Shown piece after piece: positions 11,641-24,400 of a stretch of DNA of 64,000 nucleotides. The notes below the pieces were generated by a model. That model had not been told where the DNA came from, did not search any database, and was given only the letters and a program-made list of their open reading frames with translations. The stretch comes from Cyanophora paradoxa. Lineage: Eukaryota > Glaucocystophyceae > Cyanophorales > Cyanophoraceae. The stretch is taken from positions 1 through 64,000 of the forward strand of contig QPMI01000495.1 of assembly GCA_004431415.1 (NCBI GenBank), given 5' to 3'. Each line of letters starts with the position of its first letter. The stretch's first letter is position 1. The position numbers were made by a program, and so were the translations under genes.

Positions 11641-12612
11641 CAAGCGCGGACCGCGAATGTGCGCGGAGACGGCGCGCCCGCCCGCGGAGGCTCGCGTCGT
11701 GCGTCCTCCCGATCTTCATTCTGCTTCTGATCGCCTGTTGCGTGGTGCGAATGGCGCCGGCCCCCCGGGCGCGCGCGCGCGCGCTTGCCCGCCCGATCGA
11801 TCGCGATCGGCCGCGGGGCCCGGGCCTGCCGCCGTGCGGGCCGGCCGACTTTCGCGCCAGATCATTTCGGTCCTGGCGTCGACGTACGCGTCGCGGCTGG
11901 GCTCGAAGCTTGGTGATCAGTATTTGGAGGTGCAAAATCGCACATCGCCGCATCGCCGCGCGCGCTCCCTCCTGGAGCTTCGCTTCGCCCTGACGAGATC
12001 ATTTCGCGGGCAGCAAGTCGTGCACGACATCGACCAGCGATGGACGCTCTCTCGAGGCTTGGCGGAGAGAGCCTCGATCCGAGCACGCGCCCGAATTCTG
12101 CAGCAGCTCGGGAACAAAAAGCCAACATCTGACGACTTTCCGCTGCTATAGCTAGCGGATATTGGTTTGGATCTGCTTTCCGAGGCCGGCGGCCACGACC
12201 TTCAAACTTTCTCGGCGCGCAATACCCTTCCTCGCGCCGGGCCGGGCACTGCAGCTGGCGAAGGCCGCGGTCTAACTGTGATCAAATCTTTGCAGATCGT
12301 TCTTCCAAACCAGGAAACGTTGATTGTCAGAAGGGAGCCCGAATCGTTTCTGGAAGCATTTCCTGACGCGCTGTATCCTGCTTCGCTCGTTCAGTACCGC
12401 ATCAACGACCGGGCTTCTAGGGCTTTCGGTCGCATCATTGTAAGGATATTTAGTTATATTTTACTTTAGTTTCACTGTCGAAATCTTAAGCTTCGTTCTA
12501 ATATCGATGTTCACTCCAGCTGAATCAGAGCCTTTCCTACCTGAACAAAAGTAACGGGCAGTGGATTGTCGCCAAAGAGATCAGATACTCAATTGTGGAT
12601 AACAGGTACGGT
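11641..12612 (+). CDS. Putative N-terminal exons of the intact histidine kinase (TM1 and extracellular region)
   Basis: Four exon-like stretches have consistent splice sites. One ends at 11744 and encodes a hydrophobic helix (SCVLPIFILLLIACCV), with donor GTGCGA. The next is 11861-11929 (IISVLASTYASRLGSKLGDQ...), donor GTGCAA. The others are 12296-12439 (IVLPNQETLIVRREPESFLE...), donor GTAAGG, and 12520-12612 (LNQSLSYLNKSNGQWIVAKE...), donor GTGCAT. The last joins in phase to LGSSFG at 18413. A membrane helix followed by an extracytoplasmic stretch is the usual N-terminus of a sensor kinase whose second helix is found near 19.6 kb. The connection between 11929 and 12296 is not resolved (stops in all frames near 12150), and no initiator ATG is certain. 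Confidence 0.45.
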
Positions 12613-13525
12613 GTGCATGCGCAATCAATTCGACAGTCCCAAGCGTTCCGGGGTATTACTAGGTCTTCGACTCGCCCCCGCCCCCGCTCGTCTCAGGAGG
12701 TGCAAGGTGGGGTCTAAAGTAGGGACGCTGACAGAATACAACAACTAAGTATCTTCAACGGTAGTAATCATTTGAATGCTCAGCGACTATCTATACAACT
12801 AAGTATAATGCTAGCTATAGGCGTAGGCGGCTAGGCCTGGGCCTGCGCGCGGCCGCCCACCGTGCCTCCGCCCCGCCCGGCGGACCGCACCGCCGCCCGC
12901 ACCTCCGCCCCGCGCGCCAGTGCCCGGAGAGCTGCGCCGACGCCCCGCTCGCCGCGCGCGCCTTCGCCCCGCGCGGCCCCCGCGCCCCGAGCCGCGCCGC
13001 CGCCCACCGCGCCCCCGTCCCGCCTGCCGAGCCGCGCCGCCGCCTGCCGCGCAGCTGAGCTGCCGAGCGCGCGTCGCGCCTCCGATGCTCCGTCCGCTTG
13101 GCGAGCCGCATGGCGCCGGCCTCGCGTCGCGCAGCCGGCCGCTGCGCACTCCCGCTCGCCGCGCCTGGGCCGGGTTAGCCGAGCATGCGCAGCGGAGGGC
13201 GACATGTCCAGCTAGGGCCGCGCGGGCCAGGCGCGGGACCGTCGGACACGGGAGCTCGAGGGCGGTGGCGCGCGCGGCTCGCGCGCCGGCAGAGCGGAGC
13301 GCGCGCGCGCGGCGCGACGCGGCGCGCGCGACTCGGCGTCGAGTCGGCGATTATGCTTAGCTGCACTCTGCAAGCAGTGCATGCTGCCGCAGTGCAGTGC
13401 AGCTGCAGGCTGGCACATCGCGGTTGCGTGGGCGGCAACTACCGTAGTAGTACGCCGGCAAGTGCAAGTCGTCGGCGCCGCAGCGGCGGCGACAAGGAGC
13501 CTTGCGCGGGATACAGCAAAAAGAG
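12613..13525. other. Left part of a long intron, GC-rich
   Basis: No gene is supported. The sequence from 12830 to about 13350 is extremely GC-rich with Arg/Ala/Pro-rich frames open on both strands, which is a composition effect. Unlike the array at 2158-2940 it is not regularly periodic. Under the tandem-duplication model the same sequence should precede the window. Confidence 0.5.
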
Positions 13526-13646
13526 ACGTCCGGCGGCGCCGGCCTTATCCACAGCGGGGTACCACAAAAAGACTTATCGCCGACGGAAAGAAGACCGACT
13601 TGCGAACTGGCCGACTTGGACAGCGTGACAGACAATCCGACGGGTA

Positions 13647-16600
13647 GCAAGGGGGGTTTGAGCAGCTGCACAGCGGTTCAAGAACCGGGAAGAAATTCCA
13701 GTGGAAAACCTCCGCAAGTACCGTGAAAAAACTCGAAGGGACCTCGAAAGTACAAAGCGGGGTAGAGGCAGCTAAGGTACCGAGTTACTTCCGGCACCGA
13801 AACCAGGATCGGCCACCAAAACAGCGTCGGCCCGAAGTCTCGTCCGAGGCCGTAGCTAGGCGCTCCCGCTGCAGCAATGGAGTCATATCGATCAATACAG
13901 GTGTCGCTGATGCCAAGCGCGCGCCCCCGAAGCGATTCAGGTGCAGTCCGAGCGAACTGCGTCGTCCCACTCGTTTGACGCACTCCAAACAGCAGCCAGG
14001 TCGCCGGAGAGTACAGGCAGTCCGAATGTGGGCTAATGGCTGTCGAGCAGCGCAGGCAGGTGCTGTTTTTCAAAGTTGCCGCTAACGGTCACATTGCACT
14101 GAGCCAATTCCGGCCGCAGGCAAGCGCTCCTACTGGCTGAAACGCATCTAATGACACTGTACAGCAGGCCAGAGTGCTGCGCCGCTGCCGCCGCTGCCGA
14201 TTAGGTGTGGTGCTGTCGCCGCCGCCGCCGCCCCACTGTTTTAACGAAGCGCAGATCATGCAGACCAGCTGACATGCAAGCCGTGTCGTCGGTAGAAGCA
14301 GATTCTGTCTTCTTGGCCGCCCGCCTTCATGGTCCGCCGCCCGCTTGCATGCTCTTGACCGTCCGACTGACGCATGGCCTGCACCGATTGCAGCGCGCAC
14401 GGCTGGCGGCGGCTATAGCAGAGCTTTCTGAGCGGTGCAGCAATGCCGCGGTCCGTTCGGTTTCCTTTTTCCGGTTGTCCGCTCTGTCTCCGCCTGCTGA
14501 CTATGATCGTACGCAGCCAGACGGTGCTGTGCCAGTGCTGTTCTGATGATTTAGAAGCGGTTGTGCTGTTTCGGCGGAGCTGCTGCATCGACGAGCAGCC
14601 CGGCCGCCTCGATCCGCCGGCCGGCCGGCCGGCGCTTCCTCGAACCCTGCCGCTTCTAGCTGAGCTGCTTGCCTTGCTTAGCTGCTTGAGAGCGTGGCTT
14701 TCAGTATCACTGGAGTGCAACTACCGCAGCCAGGCCGCTCTAGATCTGCTGCCATTTGGCAGGTCGCGTCCTGCCTCAAAACACAGCTTTCTTTCTGTGT
14801 GGGCGCTGTTCGGCCTAGCGTAGGATTCTGTGATCTGTTCGTGTTTTAGCGACGAACACACTCTCACATCCAGTCTCAGCTCGCAGCTTGGGGCTTGGTT
14901 TGTTCTTTTGGCATCATGATCAGGGCTCTTGCATCCTGGCACGCGTACGTGTACTGCAGCAGGTCTGAGCACGCGTATGAGCATTTTATAGCTTGCCCGA
15001 GCCTTGGGGCACGCGGCGCCGCGCCCAGCAAGCCGAGGAAGCTGGTCCGCGGGGCCGGCACCCCGTCCACTGCGCACGCCGTCATTCAATGCCTGGTCCG
15101 TTGCGAGCCCTCCGAGGGCTTGCATTGAAGAGAGAACTCACTTTGACAGCGCGCGAATGCTCCGGGGATGAGCTCCGCGATGTTCCCTTGAAGCGCGACG
15201 CGCTGATCCAGTGACTCAGTGACATGAGGTGCGGGGTAAGCGAGTTCGGGACGTGGAAGCTGCAGGCGAGCTGTATATGGCCTTATTTAATGATATCATG
15301 CTTAGTTATAGCTGCCGCCACTGGGCCACACTTGCCAAGTTGCCAACTTCTTGACCTTCTTCCATTCCGGAATGACGGGTCAGTTTCTAGCAAGTCAGCC
15401 AGGCTGTTTTGAAATATTTTGAAGCGGTTTTTTGGCAAGTCTTCGGAGGCGGCGCGCGCGCTTCCGCCGGGTGCTTCTATGCAATATAGGGCGTAACTGA
15501 TGTATTTTGGAGCTTTATAGGTCGCTGGGGCCGCGCGCGACCCTCGGCCTCCTGGCATTGGCACTGTCACGCCTGGGAGCCAGAACGGTTTTCAGAGCCA
15601 AACAAGGAAATGCGGTGCGTGCGCTTCAAAATACATCGTAATTGCACTATACTATGATAATAAAACTGTAAAAGCCCTAAAAGTGCCTGTCGCCGCGCCC
15701 GGCCGCGCCTCCGCCGCGCCGCTCCGCGCCGCACCGCGCCGCCCCACACCGCCGGGCGGCCGCCAGCGCCGCCCCACGCCGCCGGGCGGCCGCCCCGAGC
15801 CGCCCGCGCGGCCCGCGCAGTTCCGCGCCGCCCAGCGCCGCCGGGCGTAGCTCCGCGCCGCCCCACGCCGCCGGGCGGCCGCCAGCGCCGCCCCACGCCG
15901 CCGGGCGGCCGCCCTGCGCCGCCCCGCGCCGCCCCGCGCAGCTCCGCGCCGCCCCGCGCCGCCCCACGCCGCCGGGCGGCCGCCAGCGCCGCCCCACGCC
16001 GCCGGCGGCCGCCCCGCGCCGCCCCGCGCCGCCGCGCCGCCCCACGCCGCCGGGCGGCCGCCCCGCCCGCCCGGGCCGCCCCGCGCAGCTCCGCGCCGCC
16101 CCACGCCGCCGGGCGGCCGCCCCGCGCCGCCCCGCGCAGCTCCGCGCCGCCCCACGCCGCCGGGCGGCCGCCCCGCCCGCCCCCGGCCGAGCCGCGCCGC
16201 CTGGGCGGCCGCCCGCGCCGCCCCGCGCCGCCCCGCGCCGCTCCGCGCAGCTCCGCGCCGCCCCACGCCGCCGGGCGGCCGCCAGCGCCGCCCACGCCGC
16301 CGGGCGGCCGCCCCGCGCCGCCCCGCGCAGCTCCGCGCCGCCCACGCTGCCGGGCGGCCGCCAGCGCCGCCCCACGCCGCCGGGCGGCCGCCCCGCGCCG
16401 CCCCACGCCGCCGGGCGGCCGCCCGCGCCGCCCCGCGCCGCCCCGCGCCGCCCCGCGCCTGCGCTGCCAAGGTGGCATCAGAGGTGGCATATACGACGCG
16501 GCGGGACAGGGCGAGGCGAGGCATCACGCCTCCAGCCCCCTGCAGTGCAAAGGACATCCAGGTTGTGCCATCTAGATCAGCGCGTGGAAAGCAAGCGATC

Positions 16601-17471
16601 GCGCCTCACTCGTGCCGGCGACCGGAAGACGCGCCGCGCCGTGCCTCTTCTATCCGCCGGAAGTGTTCTTGTATGTCCTCTTGCATGACTGGTCATCCTA
16701 TGGACAGCTGCTGCGGCGCGGGGGTTAGCGCGATGCGGGCGCGCGGCGGTGAGCATGAGGCGGGGCATGCGGCATCTGCGAACGAGCGAACTGACTTGTC
16801 GTTAAACGTTGATCACGTCCAGCCGCTGTGAACGAGACGAACGAGGGCGAGTGCGCCCCGGTTCCGCGCGCTTCGCGCTCTTCTGCCAGGCTGGCGCGTT
16901 GCTCCGCTTGCTGCTAAAAGTACTAGTACTAGTCTGCTGCTGCGACCGTCGGACATGCCGCAGTGCAGCCGCATGCGCATACGGCTGGCCAGCCGGCCTT
17001 CAGCTCTTCCGTCCGCCGCGCGCGCGGCCTTAAGCTTGTTGGCCTCCGCGCGCCAAGTCCAGTTTTTTTCGGGTTCGCGATCGCGTGGCGATCGAATGGC
17101 GATCAGCATACCGGGAAAAAAAGAAAATTTTTATCCCGACAATCGATGATTCCATCCCGACAACCCCACGGAGTTTGACACGCTGATCACAATGATTCTA
17201 ACCGCACGTCCTGCAAAAATCGCTGTGGTGCTATATAAATCGCCGAAGGATTCCTGCCTTCGCAGCGGCGATTTATTCCCGGGGTCCAACTTGGGGGTTA
17301 GACTTGGGATACGTAATTTGTTTTTGCATTTTTTTCGACTCGGCGTTGACGTCAATTTGACGGTTCGACGGTTTTTGGCTCCTAGACTCGGCTCTTTCTG
17401 CAGCTGGTAAGTGCGCGCGGGTGGAAATTCTTCACGGTTCTTGAACCGCTGTGCTGACCCCCCCTTGCAAA
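13647..17471. mobile_element. 3.8-kb element with inverted ends (copy 2)
   Basis: This is the same element inside the second duplication copy, with the same GCAAGGGGGG plus CACAGCGGTTCAAGAACCG ends (left about 13647-13700, right about 17420-17471). In the gene model proposed here it lies within a kinase intron of about 5.8 kb (12613-18412), between exons for the extracellular region. It was copied along with the segmental duplication, so the two copies are not evidence of two independent insertions. Confidence 0.5.
15689..16468. repeat. GC-only minisatellite array (copy 2)
   Basis: This is the counterpart of the array in copy 1, with the same order of modules, but net 5 bp shorter. Most differences are a lost C in a run of four (for example CGCCCGCG where copy 1 has CGCCCCGCG). 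That pattern is typical of homopolymer miscounting and only weakly suggests real array evolution. Long open frames here are again compositional. Confidence 0.9.
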
Positions 17472-17484
17472 TATTTCTTCTGGG

Positions 17485-18150
17485 CTTTTTTTTTTTGAGA
17501 GACTACGGTGGGGCGAACCCCCCGTAGGTAGTGATATTAAAGACAACAAAGCAATCACAAATCAAAGATACAGTAAACTAGCACAAAATATATACAGAAT
17601 CAAGAGGGATCACGAGAAAGGACACGATCAGAAGAACGCAAAAGATAAGGAGAACGAGCACGAGGAGAAGGAGTAGAAGAGCTCAAGGGCGTCGATGCAG
17701 AAGTACTAGTCACACTAGAACGACGAGGAGCACGGGGACGCAGCAAATAAGGAGAACGAGCACGAGGAACTACAGTCGAAGACGAAGATCTAGACGAAGA
17801 CGACAAGACAGAGCTAACAGCAGAACTAGAAGACGTAGTCGCAGGAGGCAAAGGCGGTAGAACAGTAGGAGAGGCGAAACGTAGGACACCACTAGAGGGG
17901 AAAGTCGAAGCTGGCGGAGTGTCTAAACGGAATCGAGATTGTAGAGTTGGTAAAACAATGGACGGCTGAAGACTAATCTGAGGAACTGGGACGACACGAG
18001 GAAAGGGGCAGAGCTCGGGTGCAGACTCGGAATCGGCAGTATAAGAGGAGGGGCGAAACGCAAGCCAGTAGTGACAGGGAAGGCAGACGATGGGGCTGAA
18101 CCAGGCGGGAGAGGCAAATATAGCGAAGTAGAAGAGAGAGAAGGGTACAC
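17485..18150 (-). pseudogene. Ser/Pro/Thr-rich ORF with poly(A)-like run (copy 2, frameshifted)
   Basis: This is the copy-2 equivalent of the minus-strand Ser/Pro/Thr-rich ORF. One G fewer in the GGGG near 17989 (GAACTGGGACG against GAACTGGGGACG in copy 1) splits it into two frames. The 11-nt T-run is kept. Either this ORF is decaying or a base was lost in sequencing. The frameshift also weakens the case that the ORF is a functional gene. Confidence 0.35.
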
Positions 18151-18412
18151 ACGAGGAAACGTGTATTTCAGGAAATTAAAAAAGTAATATATCGCCTGTC
18201 TGAAACTCAGTCTCTAGATCTGCCGGTGCACGCTTGCGCAATATATAATAATGCATATTTGGTTCAGGATTGTTACGTTTCGCGATAATTGACCGTACGC
18301 GTTGCGCATGCGCAGTTCTGGAGCCCCACCTTTCCAGTCCGCAATTGATGATTCGCTGAGCGCGTATATTGAACCGCGTTGGTGCGAATATTCATGCTCG
18401 TGAAATTCGCAG

Positions 18413-21400
18413 CTCGGCTCCAGCTTCGGGCCCTCGATGCACTTCACGCGGGTCACTCCACTCTACGGGAACGCGCGCCTCACTGCGGCCCTGGACGGGA
18501 TCCCCGGAGCGGCCTCCGACAGCTTGCCCCCGGAGGCGATTCCTCAGGCCACCACCGCTCCTCCTTTCTCTGATTTTCTTGGAACGGCATGCAACGCTCC
18601 CTCGACTAGATTGCAACTTTTGAAGACACTCGATCGCAATTCGGGCTCAATTGCAGAATTCGCAGATCGGGATCGGAATCCGCGGCGTCAATGAATACGT
18701 GGACACGCTCTCCGTTGCAGGCAACGGTAAGAGGCCGCTGCATTAATATTTGCGCGAAGAATTCCAGCATTTATGCACATGCAGGATTCGCGGTGTTGGT
18801 CGCGAACGACGCCACGGGGATTTCCCGGCCCGTCTCTGCAAACGTGATTTCAGCGTTAACAATTCCCGGAGCGCATTCGAAATTGCGCACTGAAGCCGAC
18901 TCTTTAGCCCTGGGAGGTGCTGCGGGTCGTGCCGTGGACGTCCGCCACCGGCGAGAACGTCCAGTTCGTCCCGAACAGCGAGATCCGCAACCCGAGGCTC
19001 CGGGCGCGTCCCTTTAATTTGCTTGAAGATGACTTCGCCTTCAGCTCTCGATCTGCCGTGGCTCGCAGTTCGTGATTGAAACTGTGAGCAGGTCTTTATA
19101 TATGGAGACCGTCCCGCAGGACCTCTCTGAATTCCCGAAGCTCACCCAAAAGCTGTCTCCGACGATCAACACCGCCCCCGCGCCGACGGGGCTGCCCTCC
19201 CCCGCCACCCCTGTCAACTACACTCAGGTCTGACTGCAAGTTCAGTTTTGCGGAGCAGTCAGTTTAATTGAATTTCCGTAATCGCAAATCCCACGCTGTT
19301 TGCCTTCGCTTGCAGGGGTTCAATTTCATGGTGGGAGGCGAGGAGTACGTGAGCCGCATCCGGAAGCTGGCGGGCCTGCCGACCGAGCGCGCCAACGAGA
19401 CCCTGCACCTCGTCGTCGGCCTCGCGGCCCCGCAAACAGTACCCGCGCTTTATTTTCGGTCGTCGAATTTCGCGCGGAAATTCGTCCTCGCGTTGAGCGC
19501 ATGCGCTCGTGCGCGCGCGCGGTAGGTCTTCTCGAGGAAGTCACGGCACTGCGCCTTTCTTCTATCATCGTTTCCTGCGTCTGCGGGGGGCTAGCGCTGC
19601 TGCTCGGCCTTGCCGTAATTTTCGAGGTTGTATTTATATGCATTGCTTCAATTTTCGCATGCGCGCCGACTTTAATACACGCGCGCATGCGCTAACTCTG
19701 ATTCTTCAGGTTCTGCGATCGATGAGAAATTTTCGAAAGGAGCTGGACAAAATGGCGTTCTTCAGCCTCGAACCGAACGGAGGCGCCCGAGGCCGCCGGC
19801 GCAGGCGGGGAGGGGACCGGGGCCGGGGCCCGGGCTCGCCCTGGCTCGCGGCCGACTGGCCGTGGGGCGGGGCCCGCGGCCGCTTCCGGTCGGCCCTCTC
19901 GGAGCTGGACGAGGTGGGCGCGGCGCTGGCAAAGGCGCGGCAGGCCGTCTCGGTGCTGGAGCGCGTCGCCGACGCCCTCGTCGTTACCGACCGCGACGGT
20001 GATCATGAGCCTAGGCATCACGCCCCGCCGCGGGCGCTAGCGATCGATCGCGAGCGCGTACTATTAATCGCGTACTAGGTTTTGCGCATTCATATTTCTG
20101 TTTACTTACGCGCGGCCAGGCTCTGTGCTGCACATGAACCGCGCCGCTTCGGCCCTCTTCTTCCCCGCGCTGGCCCGAGCTCGAGCGGGTTCGATTCGAA
20201 CGGCCCCGAGCAGCATTAATATTAGGCCGCCACCTCTGAGAATTCGAACGACGAAGCTATCGCAGACCCCGAGGTGGGATGGACGAGGGCGGGCTTCGAG
20301 CTCGGCGCTCCGCTCAGCGTCTTCTCCTTCGTCGCCCCGCAGGAGCACCCGCGCTTCAGCGCGTTTCTCGCGGCCGGAGCCACAGCTGCCGGGGCAGCCG
20401 TCGCCGAGTTTTGGGCGCTCTCCAGGCATCAGGCGCGCCCTTTAACATATTGTTTCCTCTCTTTCCTTCTCCGGTCAGTGAGCTGGGCGCAATGAGCAGG
20501 GCCCTCAATCGAGCTTGGATCTGGTCCTTCCGCTTCCGGTGGAGGCGTCCTCTGGCCTGATGAACTACGAGGACAGGACGCTTCAGGTGCTGACATTTTT
20601 CGCTTCTTCGGGATCGCTGAAACTTGCGCTTAATTGTCGACCACTGAATATAAATTAATTAATATTGATCGCTCGTGCACGCAGATCCTCGTTTTTCGCG
20701 ACAGTGCGGCTGAATTTTTAAATTTCGAAACTCACCCAATTAAAGACTCGGCATATCTCTGAATTTGAGATCGTCGCAGTCACGCAGCGGAAGGCTATGA
20801 GCGACGCGCTCTTTGTGAGTGAACGGAAGTTTCGGGTGCAGAGCCAGGACCTGCAGCGGCTGGTGGACACCGGTGCGGTTGCAGATCGAACATTAATTAT
20901 ACAAAGGCGCGATGGACGCTGAAGTGCGCGTGCGCAGCGAACGCGCCGATCTTCTGCGTCGACACCCAGCTCCGAGTGACCGACTGGAACAGGTGCCGCT
21001 TGAGCTTGAAGCGCCGCATCCGTGGCTTATGCGACTCGCTTCGTTTCCTGAATGTTGCTGCCAGAGCGGCGGCGCGGGTGACGGGCCTCGAGCCGAACGC
21101 CGTCCTGGGCGAGAGCGTTCTGGGGCTGGTCGCCGAACGAGACCGGAACAGCGCGAAACGCGTCCTGGAGCAGGTCTAATTGTTTCCGAGCGCAGCATAA
21201 TTATAATTGACGAAATTCGCAGGCCCTCGCCGCGAGCTCGGGATCGGGGCCCGGAGGCGACGAGGAGCTCGAGGGCGCCGGCGGGCCCGTGGAGCTCGCG
21301 TTCCTGCGGCCCGAGCGCCGCGCCTCGTGCACCCGGAGCCCCGTGCAGGGCCCGGGCGGCCCAGGCGTAGGCCTGGGGCCCCCCGCGCGGGCCGCGGAGG

Positions 21401-24400
21401 CGAGCGTGCTGCTGGGGGCCGTCGCGCGGCGGGACGCGGCCGGCGCCGTTAACGTTGTCGGCGCCGTGGCCGTCGGGCAGGACCTGACGGAGAAGCGCGC
21501 CCGCATCGAAATGGAGGCCGTCAGCGAGGCGCGCGAAATTTCTTTGCAGAGCGGATCTGATCTATTTGAGAGCACTTTTCGCAGACGAAGAACCGCTTCC
21601 TGGCGTACACGGTCCATGAGCTTCGGACCCCCTCAACGGTGAGACGCTTCATATCCGTTCAGATCCTTGAACCATTTTCGCATTTGGGATGAGATCGCGC
21701 AGGCGTCCTCGGGATGGGCGAACTGCTGTCGGACACGGACCTCACGGAGCACCAGCTCGAGATCGTGCACATGATGCGCGTCTCCGCCGATCAGGTGCCG
21801 TCTGCTCTTCGCGATACGAGTTCAACAGCGCTGTGCTGGTCGATGCAACTTGTGCTTAATTTGCACTCACATTCGGATTCAGATGCTGGTCATTGTGAAC
21901 GAGTAAGTTTTAATTCGATTGGTTGCCCCTGAGCGCCCTGTTCCGATCTCATTTCGCAGCTTACTCGACGTCCGCTCCCCCGGCCTGGGGTTTCGCGCAA
22001 GGGGGGCGCAATATTAATTTTGTTGGCTTATTCGCAATCTTTCGCAGCTACACAAGATTGAAGCGGGACATATGACCCTTGAATCTGTGCCCTTCGATTT
22101 GCGACAGGTCATCGAGGAAACGGTAGAGGTCTGTAACTAAGAATTCGCATATGCATGCGCATGCATGCGCAGGGGCAGTGTGTCCAGTTAGGGTATTTAA
22201 ATTATAAGTAATGTGTATCGTGAACGTTGCTGCAGGGAGTTGCCCCGGCGGCATTTGCGAAAGGCATCGAGGTCAGTCGACGTCGCGAAATCACTCGCAA
22301 TATATATACTTCGGTCAATTGCAACTTGCAATTTCCGATTGCGGTTGCGCGCGCAGGTCGCGTCTTTCGTGCCCTTCGAGTTCGACGGCGCCCCGTGCCC
22401 CTCCTTCGTTCTGGGCGACCCTGTCCGAGTCAAGCAGGTGCCTCCGCTGATTCGAAAATTCGGTGGAGGGCCGGGGCCAGAACCGCCCGCCAGATCGTGA
22501 TGAACTTCGCGTACAACGGGATCAAGTTCACGAGCCGGGGCCACGTCCTCGTCTCCGTCGTCCCCCTCGAGCGCCTCGCCTCCGGCATCACCCTCCGCAT
22601 CGAGGTCCGCAGATACTCGATCGCCTTCAACACGCGGCGATCTTGATTGTTTTAATCTTGGGCCTGCAGACGACTGATACCGGCCTGGGAATGGACGAGT
22701 GCGACGTTTTAATTTTCAAAGATTATTTCGCGCATCGCATTTCTTCGCGCACGCGGTAACGCCATGGCGCTGAATTTTTGCAGGAAGGGCGTCGAAAGAA
22801 TTTTCCACGAGTGCATTCCTCGCCAAATATTAATTGATTACTTAGCGCTTCGTCTGCTCTTTTGCCTGATAGGGAGTTTCGAAGCTACGTTCAGGCCGAC
22901 CAGTCAATCACGAGGTCCGTTCGCAAAAAGCGATATTCGCAGATTGCATGGAGATTGATATCATGACTTGAAATTCGATTCCATGTTGACATTCTGCCAG
23001 GCTCTACGGAGGCACGGGGATGGGTCAGCTCCAGATGAGATCGCGCCTCGAGCTAGCGCTCTGGCCGCGAACAACTCCGAAGTTCCGAGACTGATCATGA
23101 GGTTGGGGCTGGGCGGCAGGGCTGGCGGTATCGAAGAAGCTGGCGGAGATGATGGGCGGGTCGATCGGGGTCCGCTCCTCGCCCGGCGTCGGCAGCGTCT
23201 TCTTCGTCGAGCTCTGCTTCCCCGTCGCCCCCGCCGGCTCCCACCCCGCCCCGCTCCGCGTCGCGGCGGCACCGGGCCCGGGCCCGGGCTCGCGGCCGCC
23301 CTCGCCCTCGCCGGCGCCCTCCGAGCTGGCTCCGGAGCGCGAGGAGGGGGCGGAGGAGGCGCCGGCGCGGCTGGAGGCGCCGTTGCTCGCGGAGCTGAGC
23401 GGGGTGCCCTCCGGATCCGCGCTCGATCGCGAGTTCCCGCCGCTCGTCGTCTACCACCCGGACCCCGTGATCGCCTCCATCATCCTCCAGTGCGGCCCCG
23501 GCCCGCGCATTTAATTTGCATTTTGTAATGCATTGCGAAATCGGCGGCAGGTACGCGGTCGCGGTCGGCTGGCCGGCCGCGTCGGCGCGGCTCGCGGCCG
23601 CCGAGGGCCCCGAGGACCGGCCCCAGCCCCGCCTCCAAGCTCCGGCCGTAGCCGTGGCCGCCGGGGCGCCGCCGGAGCCGAGCGTCGGGGCTTGCGGTCG
23701 CGGTCGGTCGTCGTAGTGGCGGACGACAGCCTGAGCCTGCACGAGGCAGCGCGCCTCGGCCTCGACCTCGTCGTCAGCCCACCCGACGCCGACGCCGGCG
23801 CCGGCGCTGGCGCGGCCGGCGACGCCGCGCGGGCGCGCGTGCGCGTGGCCGTGCTCTGCCTGGCGGCGCCGCTCGCGGGCCACGCGCGGCGCGACTCGGA
23901 CGGCTCGTCCCACAGCGGCTGCAGCGCCGACTCTGGCGGCTCGTGCCCTCCGGCGGGGGCCCCCGCGCCCGCGGCCGCCTCCCTCGAGCTCCCCGCGGCC
24001 GGCGCCGGCCCCCACCCGCGCGCGCACGTGCACGGCGCCGTCTTCTCGGTCCGCGTCTCCAAGCCCGTGCGGCCGCACCGCCTCGCCGCCGCCCTCGACC
24101 GCGCCCTCGCCGCCCTCGCCGGCCCCGCCCCGGAGCCCGAGCCGGCGAGCTCGAGGAGGGCCTCGGGCGCGAGCGTCCGCACCGAAGTCGGCCCCGGCGC
24201 GAGCTCGAGCTCGAGCTCGAGCTCCGCGGGGAGCGACGCCAGATCCGAGGGCGCCGCCTCCGAGGGCGCCCAGCCGAGGTCTGCGGCGCTCGCGATCACG
24301 GCGCCGGCGAAGCTGCCGGCCGCGAGCGGCGCCGAAGGCAGCGGGGCCTCGAGCTCCCCTCCGAAAATCCTGTGCGGGCTCCGTATCCACGGCGACCTCG

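Larger units (their letters stand above)
13526..22898. repeat. Segmental duplication, copy 2
   Basis: This is the second copy of the 9.36-kb segment. Homology stops at 22898, where this copy continues into the rest of the histidine kinase, while copy 1 runs into unrelated sequence. Under a tandem model, 9360-13525 is the left part of the same unit and should be found again just left of this window. In the region that disagrees most (18690-20250) this copy keeps the kinase reading frames open, so it is the better representative of the locus. It is not error-free: it lacks one G near 17989 that keeps the Ser/Pro-rich ORF open in copy 1, and its GC array is 5 bp shorter. Confidence 0.95.
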
